Shown here: positions 1 to 3,818 of the stretch, one piece after another
Layout: each line of letters starts with the position of its first letter
How positions within the stretch are numbered: position 1 is the first letter of the stretch
Notes under the pieces: model-generated
The model's input: only the letters and a program-made list of their open reading frames with translations
Databases searched by the model: none
What the model was told of the DNA's origin: nothing
Assembly: GCA_003565105.1 (NCBI GenBank)
Contig: PXDG01000072.1
Span: 1 to 5,119 of the forward strand
Reading direction: 5' to 3'
From: Parcubacteria group bacterium
Lineage (GTDB): Bacteria; Patescibacteriota; Minisyncoccia; SW-4-49-11
DNA: 5,119 nucleotides
Position numbers and translations under genes: made by a program

Positions 1-210
1 CTAGTAAGACCATCGAATGTTGATTGGAATGCTACACAAGGAGTAGGGAGATACTATGCAGGGGCATTGACAAACGGAACGGTCTCTGGCTTCTTGTCTG
101 GTGCTCGTTGGACTTCTGGTACAAATGCCGGTGCTTTTAGTCTGATTCTGATCGCTGCCCCTTCAAATCGGCATCCGCATGTAGGCTTTCGCTGTGTCGT
201 GTCGTCATAG
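1..210 (+). CDS. C-terminal end of a C-type-lectin / FGE-sulfatase-like domain protein (5' truncated), candidate DGR target
   Basis: Frame 1 is open from the window edge to a TAG stop at 208-210, giving 69 residues of a protein that begins upstream. The end reads GARW (34-37), GTNAGAF (40-46), PSN (54-56) and VGFRCV (61-66). An ending with an RW or SW motif, then NAG, then GFRC is typical of the formylglycine-generating-enzyme / C-type-lectin fold, found in SUMF1-like proteins and in many variable proteins of diversity-generating retroelements. The fold assignment rests on family knowledge of this C-terminal pattern. A binding role for the protein is inference. The segment is richer in GC than the genes that follow. 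No start codon, signal peptide or upstream domain can be seen. It could instead be a non-diversified FGE-like or fibrobacter-type paralogous domain. The stop is followed directly by a stem-loop. Confidence 0.72.
   Translation, partial: LVRPSNVDWNATQGVGRYYAGALTNGTVSGFLSGARWTSGTNAGAFSLILIAAPSNRHPHVGFRCVVSS
100..207 (+). other. Candidate DGR variable region (VR) at the 3' end of the lectin-like gene
   Basis: Within the last 35 or so codons, residues that look fixed (R36 W37, G40, N42 A43 G44, F46, L48, L50, P54 S55 N56, V61 G62 F63 R64) alternate with residues whose codons could come from AAT, AAC or similar A-rich codons by changing only adenines: S39 tct, S47 agt, I49 att, I51 atc, A52 gct, H58 cat, H60 cat. 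Related DGR targets often have Asn codons at such places in the template. The VR position at the extreme 3' end, with a GC-rich hairpin just after the stop, also fits. No template repeat or reverse transcriptase is visible in the window, so this is inference. The boundaries are approximate. Confidence 0.5.
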
Positions 211-212
211 TA

Positions 213-227
213 TCCGCCTTGGGCGGA
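213..227 (+). repeat. GC-rich stem-loop directly after the lectin-like gene
   Basis: Arms TCCGCC (213-218) and GGCGGA (222-227) pair perfectly around a 3-nt TTG loop, starting three bases after the TAG stop. There is no T-run behind it, so it is not a standard intrinsic terminator. In DGRs a short GC-rich hairpin just downstream of the variable region assists retrohoming; that role here is inference. Confidence 0.55.
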
Positions 228-240
228 GGGATGTAAATAG

Positions 241-253
241 CCAGCGGAGCTGG
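241..253 (+). repeat. Short stem-loop, second of three
   Basis: Arms CCAGC (241-245) and GCTGG (249-253) pair around a 3-nt GGA loop. It is the weakest of three consecutive hairpins in a segment (211-285) that is about two-thirds G+C, in contrast to the AT-rich sequence that follows. Confidence 0.4.
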
Positions 254-263
254 GTATCTGTAG

Positions 264-285
264 GGGCGGGCCCGTGTGCCCGCCC
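264..285 (+). repeat. REP-like extragenic palindrome, third stem-loop
   Basis: Arms GGGCGGGC (264-271) and GCCCGCCC (278-285) form a perfect 8-bp stem with a 6-nt CCGTGT loop, preceded by GTAGG. Short palindromes of the form GTAGGGGCGGG...CCCGCCC are a familiar type of dispersed intergenic repeat in many bacterial genomes. On the minus strand it reads GGHTGPPL in one frame, a string typical of spurious ORFs made by such repeats. A bidirectional terminator is possible, but the downstream side (AGAATACG) has no T-run. Copy number cannot be judged from one window. Confidence 0.6.
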
Positions 286-375
286 AGAATACGTATTATT
301 TCTGCTTTCATTCTTTCCCCTAATGCCAAGAGTACTAGGTGATAAATATAATGTGTGAGTTGAATGCAGCAATAC

Positions 376-404
376 TCGTAATTTATGAATTTTTATAGTA
401 TACT
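376..404 (+). promoter_or_regulatory. Probable promoter of the ndk-CPBP unit
   Basis: A good -10 hexamer, TATACT, lies at 399-404. The matching -35 position with 17-bp spacing (TCGTAA, 376-381) is poor. Transcription would start near 411, leaving a leader of about 22 nt without a Shine-Dalgarno sequence before the ATG at 433. The -10 sits inside a perfect palindrome at 394-407. Confidence 0.5.
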
Positions 405-407
405 ATA
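394..407. promoter_or_regulatory. Perfect 14-bp palindrome over the ndk -10 box
   Basis: TATAGTATACTATA is its own reverse complement and covers the -10 TATACT. It could be an operator for a dimeric repressor, or a chance product of AT-rich promoter DNA. No regulator gene lies nearby to favour the first reading. Confidence 0.35.
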
Positions 408-432
408 TGTAAATAATAAGTAGCATACAATT

Positions 433-1026
433 ATGACGAACGAACAAACCTTAGTAATTATCAAGCCAGATGGAGTTCAGCGAGCTCTGGTAGGAGATAT
501 TATTTATCGAATTGAGCGGACGGGTCTCAAGATTGTGGCTATGAAAATGATGATGGCTGCTGAAGAGGTTCTTTGGAAACATTATGACAAAGATGATGTC
601 TGGTTTGCAGAAAAAGGAGCAATTGTTGTTGCGAATAGAAAAGAGCAAGGCCTTCCAGTGGAAAAAGAAGCTATCGAATATGGAAAAGATATCTTGCGAG
701 CAAATATTGATTTTATGACCGCAAGTCCAGTAATTCCCTTTGTTATTCAAGGTAACCAAGCAGTGGGGATTGTGAAGAAAATTGTTGGGAGTACCGAACC
801 ACTTTCTTCTGATATTGGAACGATTCGCGGTGATTTGACTGTGGATACCTATGAATTAGCGAATGCTTCAAGCAGAGCCGTGCGTAATTTAGTACATTGT
901 TCTGATCAAGTATCAGAAGCAGAGCGAGAAATTCCTTTATGGTTTGAAGAGTCAGAGTTGATTAGTTATCGACTGGCTAATGAACGAATTTTGTATGATG
1001 TAAATCTTGATGGTTTACTTGAATAA
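433..1026 (+). CDS. ndk: Nucleoside diphosphate kinase, long form with central insertion
   Basis: This 197-residue cytoplasmic enzyme transfers the gamma phosphate of ATP to nucleoside diphosphates through a phospho-histidine, balancing NTP and dNTP pools. Visible family features are the N-terminal strand with IIKPDGV (K11), H50-Y51, a G-S-T-E-P turn (119-123), IRGD (R132) and the active-site signature NLVHCSD (152-158) with catalytic His155, then EREI (164-167). Usual bacterial enzymes are about 140-150 residues. Here about 40 residues (roughly 52-91) replace a much shorter segment before the DFMTASPV strand, and the C-terminal tail is also longer. Similar long NDKs are known from Patescibacteria and some archaea. 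The phosphate-binding Arg expected before the GxT turn appears as Lys115, and the Gly after His155 is Cys156. The ATG at 433 is the first possible start and fits the promoter. The gene ends 9 nt before the CPBP gene, so the two are probably cotranscribed. Confidence 0.96.
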   Translation: MTNEQTLVIIKPDGVQRALVGDIIYRIERTGLKIVAMKMMMAAEEVLWKHYDKDDVWFAEKGAIVVANRKEQGLPVEKEAIEYGKDILRANIDFMTASPVIPFVIQGNQAVGIVKKIVGSTEPLSSDIGTIRGDLTVDTYELANASSRAVRNLVHCSDQVSEAEREIPLWFEESELISYRLANERILYDVNLDGLLE

Positions 1027-1035
1027 CGATAGACT

Positions 1036-1878
1036 ATGCAACGACCTTTTTTGTTGTCTTTATGGGATTTTGTACGGAAACCTCGATGGGATACTGAGTC
1101 TCCCTCGATATCTTGGTCTCATTTTGCCCAAGCTTTAGCTTGGGGGATTGTAGGATCTCTGGTTATCGGGATTGTGATTCAAATTATTGTCTCGCTCTTT
1201 AATATTGAATTGTCAAATAGTGTGGTGACTCTTGTTGAAGAGTCTACGTGGTATGAAATGTTATTCTTTGCAGCAATTGTAGCTCCAATAGTAGAAGAGT
1301 TTGTCTTTCGCTTACCATTATCTTCGGTTCGATGGGTGTGGATTATCTGGCTGATTGGATTTGTAGCTTGGACATATTATTTCTTTGGTTTGTCTGGAAT
1401 TCCGTTGACGGTTTTTTCAATCGTAGCAGGTATGATGATAGGAATAATCAGCTTTAAGGAATCTTCTCACTGGAGAAAGACGCTTGCTCCGATTCAAAGT
1501 GTATGGATAGTTTGCTCAATAGTACTGTTTGGAGTGATTCATCTTCTTAATTATGAAAATCTCCCGCTATTATATGGAGGAATTCTTATTTTTATTATGC
1601 CTCAAATATGGGGAGGACTTCTTATGGCTTATTTGAGGGTTCGTCAGTCGTTTCTTATTGCTGTTCTGTATCATTGTCTCTATAATTTCCTTTTAGCAGC
1701 TCCAGTAGTTTTGCTTTATCCTATCATTGATCAACCAGACCTTGAGAATCTATCGTCTGCCGATGAGTTATTGGTGCATATACTTGGGATTGGGTTTGTA
1801 ATAGGAAGTGCTCTTCTTGTGAGTGTGGTTGTTTGGAGTATGTATCAGGTAGTGAAGTTTGAAAAAGTAAAAGAATAG
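1036..1878 (+). CDS. CPBP-family intramembrane glutamic protease (Abi/CAAX protease-like)
   Basis: This is a 280-residue multi-pass membrane protein with about eight hydrophobic segments (near 33-55, 74-85, 97-119, 121-139, 155-170, 178-199, 205-230, 248-270). All three CPBP/Rce1 motifs are present: EEFVFR (E87, E88, R92), F165xxxH169 in FGVIH, and H213xxxN217. The full catalytic set suggests an active protease that cleaves in or near the membrane. Bacterial members act in protein processing, signalling or bacteriocin self-immunity; the substrate here is unknown. The start at 1036 follows the ndk stop by 9 nt with no clear Shine-Dalgarno, and no separate promoter is visible, so it probably shares the ndk transcript. 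The first 30 residues are a soluble N-terminal stretch with no signal peptide. The pairing with ndk has no obvious functional logic. Confidence 0.92.
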   Translation: MQRPFLLSLWDFVRKPRWDTESPSISWSHFAQALAWGIVGSLVIGIVIQIIVSLFNIELSNSVVTLVEESTWYEMLFFAAIVAPIVEEFVFRLPLSSVRWVWIIWLIGFVAWTYYFFGLSGIPLTVFSIVAGMMIGIISFKESSHWRKTLAPIQSVWIVCSIVLFGVIHLLNYENLPLLYGGILIFIMPQIWGGLLMAYLRVRQSFLIAVLYHCLYNFLLAAPVVLLYPIIDQPDLENLSSADELLVHILGIGFVIGSALLVSVVVWSMYQVVKFEKVKE

Positions 1879-1891
1879 TACAGAGAACGCT

Positions 1892-1901
1892 GGGAGGAAG
1901 G
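1892..1901 (+). promoter_or_regulatory. Strong Shine-Dalgarno-like sequence before an upstream in-frame ATG
   Basis: GGGAGGAAGG sits 6 nt before an ATG at 1908 that is in frame with the CobW-type gene and would add 32 residues. No other gene in the window has a purine-rich site of this quality. The extension is hydrophobic and AT-rich, matches nothing expected at the N-terminus of this family, and its codons overlap the promoter at 1951-1979. The site may be coincidental or may allow a second start on read-through transcripts. Confidence 0.4.
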
Positions 1902-1950
1902 ATATCAATGGAATGGTTGTCTGTAAATATCTTTTTGTTTCTATACGATA

Positions 1951-1979
1951 TTGACTTATTTGTGATAGAGTATTATTAT
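1951..1979 (+). promoter_or_regulatory. Sigma-70-type promoter of the CobW-EAL unit
   Basis: TTGACT (1951-1956) and TATTAT (1974-1979) are separated by exactly 17 bp. Transcription would start near 1986, inside the possible N-terminal extension and about 18 nt before the ATG at 2004. This favours 2004 as the main start. Confidence 0.7.
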
Positions 1980-1987
1980 AACTATAC
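1970..1987. promoter_or_regulatory. Imperfect dyad over the -10 box, candidate metal-responsive operator
   Basis: GTATTATTATAACTATAC has outer arms GTAT/ATAC and a core TTATAA, with 14 of 18 positions symmetric. It covers the -10 and the predicted start of transcription. COG0523 GTPases are often repressed by the zinc regulator Zur, whose sites are AT-rich dyads with a similar core in some groups. The site's position supports an operator; its link to Zur is inference. Confidence 0.35.
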
Positions 1988-2003
1988 GTTTAATGAAATA
2001 ATT

Positions 2004-3080
2004 ATGTCAACAGGTATTCAAAAAAAGCTCCCAGTAACAGTCTTATCTGGATTTTTAGGAAGTGGAAAGACTACGTTGCTTCATTCTATTTTGAAAAATA
2101 GACAAGGAATGAAAGTTGCTGTGATTGTAAATGATATGGCTGATCTAAATATTGATGCGGCTTTTCTCAATGACGATGAGGTGGCTTTATCTCAAACAGA
2201 AGAACAATTGGTTGAAATGTCAAATGGGTGTATTTGTTGTACCTTACGAGAAGACCTTTTGGTGGAAGTAAAAAAATTGGCGGAACAACAACGCTTTGAT
2301 TATTTGGTTATTGAATCAAGTGGTATTTCTGAGCCGTTGCCAGTTGCTGAGACTTTTACCTTTGAAGATGAGTCTGGGCAATCATTGGCCGATTTCGCTC
2401 GATTAGATACATTGGTTACGGTAGTTGATGCAGCGAATTTTATTACTTATTTATCCTCCGAAGAAACCGTACAAGCTACGGGAGAATCTTTAGGAGAAGA
2501 TGATACTCGATCTTTAGTGACGTTATTTACTGATCAAATTGAATTTGCGAATGTTATTGTTATCTCTAAGGTGGATTTAGTTGAACAATCTGTGATCGAT
2601 CAAATTCGAGGAATTGTCACGAAACTCAATCCTGATGCTCATATAATCGAAGCAATAAAAGGCGATATTGATATTAAAGAAGTTCTCGGAACTGAAATGT
2701 TTGATTTTGAAAAAGCTTCTCAGAATCCTGGTTGGCTCAAAGAAATGCGTGGAGAACACACTCCAGAAACAGAAGAATATGGAATTACGAGCTTTATTTT
2801 TGAGGCTGATAGACCTTTTGATCGAGAAAAACTCTTACAGTTGCTCCGGGATGGGACTTTACAAGGAGTGGTTCGTTCAAAAGGATTTGCGTGGGATAAT
2901 GGAAATCCTGAATTGGCCTTGATGTGGTCGCAAGCAGGAAATATTATTAATCTTGATCCGTACGGATATTGGGAAGAGCAAGATGATGGCACCATGAAAG
3001 GAGAACAAAAAATTGTGATGATTGGATCAGATATGGATGAATCCGCTATTAGAAAAGCATTACAAGATGCACTTATTTAA
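2004..3080 (+). CDS. CobW/COG0523-family G3E GTPase, probable metal (zinc) chaperone
   Basis: The 358-residue protein has a G3E P-loop GTPase domain and a C-terminal CobW_C domain. Visible motifs are the P-loop GFLGSGKTT (16-24), the metal-binding GCICC (75-79, the CxCC signature), the switch II region ESSGISEP (104-111) and the guanine-specificity motif SKVD (188-191, a form of NKxD). The GEHTPETEEYGI segment (250-261) leading into CobW_C resembles the YciC/ZigA group, which supports enzymes under zinc limitation. GTP-driven metal delivery is family knowledge; zinc and the client enzyme are inferred. I chose the ATG at 2004 because the protein then starts a few residues before the first strand, as is usual, and follows the promoter at 1951-1979. 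An ATG at 1908 would add 32 odd hydrophobic residues. The gene ends 14 nt before the EAL gene, so they likely form one transcript. Confidence 0.94.
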   Translation: MSTGIQKKLPVTVLSGFLGSGKTTLLHSILKNRQGMKVAVIVNDMADLNIDAAFLNDDEVALSQTEEQLVEMSNGCICCTLREDLLVEVKKLAEQQRFDYLVIESSGISEPLPVAETFTFEDESGQSLADFARLDTLVTVVDAANFITYLSSEETVQATGESLGEDDTRSLVTLFTDQIEFANVIVISKVDLVEQSVIDQIRGIVTKLNPDAHIIEAIKGDIDIKEVLGTEMFDFEKASQNPGWLKEMRGEHTPETEEYGITSFIFEADRPFDREKLLQLLRDGTLQGVVRSKGFAWDNGNPELALMWSQAGNIINLDPYGYWEEQDDGTMKGEQKIVMIGSDMDESAIRKALQDALI

Positions 3081-3094
3081 GTCTATCTGATGGT

Positions 3095-3712
3095 ATGAGA
3101 GATGTTTTAGTAGAGAACCAGTTACACCTTGTGTATCAAGCTCAATGGCATAGAGGTTCAATCGTTTCGTATGAGGCTTTGCTGCGTCAATATTCCGAGG
3201 GGAACTCATTTCCTCGAGACTTTTTTGAGTCACTTCCTCTGTTCCAACAACATCAGATAAGTGTGGCTATTATACAAGAAGTTATTCAAAAAATTAAACA
3301 AATAGAGCTTCCTATAGCATTTAATCTCCCAGCACGACTGCTTACTCAAGAATTGATAGAGGATTTATCATTATATGTACAATATATTGATAAGGGGCTG
3401 CTTCGTTGCGAAATTGTTGAGGACGAAAGGCTTCAAGAATATCATGTGCCATTACTTCATAGACTGACTGAATTGGGAATATCTTTAGTAATTGATGACC
3501 TCATGGAGAAGTTCTCTCTCGATAATCTCAGGTTGTTACAACAATGGGATATATCATGTATTTTGAAGATTGAGAGAAAAGCTGAATATGATGAGATTAT
3601 GGAGGTCTATCGTACCCAAGGGTATATCATCATTCAAGAAGGGGATAGTGTGATACTTGATTCAGATGATGTCTTACAAACATACCTACTGTCTCATCCG
3701 GTACGACTTTGA
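3095..3712 (+). CDS. Compact stand-alone EAL-domain protein, possible cyclic-di-GMP phosphodiesterase or receptor
   Basis: This 205-residue protein consists of one EAL domain, with no sensor, GGDEF or membrane segment. EAL enzymes hydrolyse cyclic-di-GMP to pGpG using two metals. The usual ligand positions can be matched in order: E27 in YEALLR, N77 in FNLPA, E109 in CEIVED, D134-D135 in VIDD, K158 in LKIE, E182 in IQEGD (for AEGVE) and Q195 in LQTYLLSHP (for QGYxxxxP). The spacing from K158 to E182 (24) and from E182 to Q195 (13) is shorter than in typical enzymes, so the usual 240 or so residues are reduced. QGY reads QTY, AEGVE reads QEGD, and KID reads KIE. It may be active, or a binding-only effector. 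The ATG at 3095 lies 14 nt after the CobW-type stop with no evident promoter of its own. The stop is TGA. Confidence 0.84.
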   Translation: MRDVLVENQLHLVYQAQWHRGSIVSYEALLRQYSEGNSFPRDFFESLPLFQQHQISVAIIQEVIQKIKQIELPIAFNLPARLLTQELIEDLSLYVQYIDKGLLRCEIVEDERLQEYHVPLLHRLTELGISLVIDDLMEKFSLDNLRLLQQWDISCILKIERKAEYDEIMEVYRTQGYIIIQEGDSVILDSDDVLQTYLLSHPVRL

Positions 3713-3756
3713 CATGACTGAGCCAAAGATAAGTAAAGACTTTTTTATGAAGTAAT

Positions 3757-3786
3757 TTGGTTAGATACTCATTACTATGCTATAAT
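3757..3786 (+). promoter_or_regulatory. Extended -10 promoter of the pilin-RCC1 gene
   Basis: A consensus TATAAT (3781-3786) is directly preceded by TGC, making an extended -10. A partial -35, TTGGTT (3757-3762), lies 18 bp upstream. Transcription would start near 3793, with a 26-nt AT-rich leader lacking a Shine-Dalgarno sequence before the ATG at 3819. This is the best promoter in the window and separates the surface gene from the EAL gene upstream. Confidence 0.75.
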
Positions 3787-3818
3787 ACCACCATAAAACA
3801 ATTAATCAAAAAATCGAT

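Noticed and set aside
54..329. Minus-strand ORF of 91 codons spanning the lectin-like end and hairpins
   Set aside because: It runs antisense to the better-supported frame-1 coding end and reads through the palindromes, giving the GGHTGPPL string typical of spurious repeat-derived ORFs.
584..706. Frameshift or chimera explaining the ndk insertion
   Set aside because: The frame is uninterrupted, codon use is like the rest of the gene, and long NDKs with a similar insertion are known.
451..759. Minus-strand ORF of 102 codons
   Set aside because: Antisense shadow of ndk with no recognisable domain.
1879..1940. Terminator after the CPBP gene (TACAG...CTGTA followed by a T-rich stretch)
   Set aside because: The 5-bp arms are 37 nt apart and the T-run does not follow a compact hairpin.
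1908..2003. 32-residue N-terminal extension of the CobW-type protein as the main form
   Set aside because: It overlaps the promoter, is unlike the family's N-terminus and reflects AT-rich regulatory DNA. Kept only as a possible alternative start.
2577..2995. Two minus-strand ORFs and one plus-strand ORF in another frame
   Set aside because: All lie inside the CobW-type gene, whose motifs and C-terminal domain are continuous.
3710..3755. TGA recoded as Gly (code 25), which would extend the EAL protein by about 10 residues
   Set aside because: No long gene here contains an in-frame TGA, and the EAL protein already ends at its expected final motif.
3713..3756. Terminator after the EAL gene at the T6 run
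   Set aside because: No stable stem precedes the run; the only pairing (AAAG/CTTT) leaves too small a loop.
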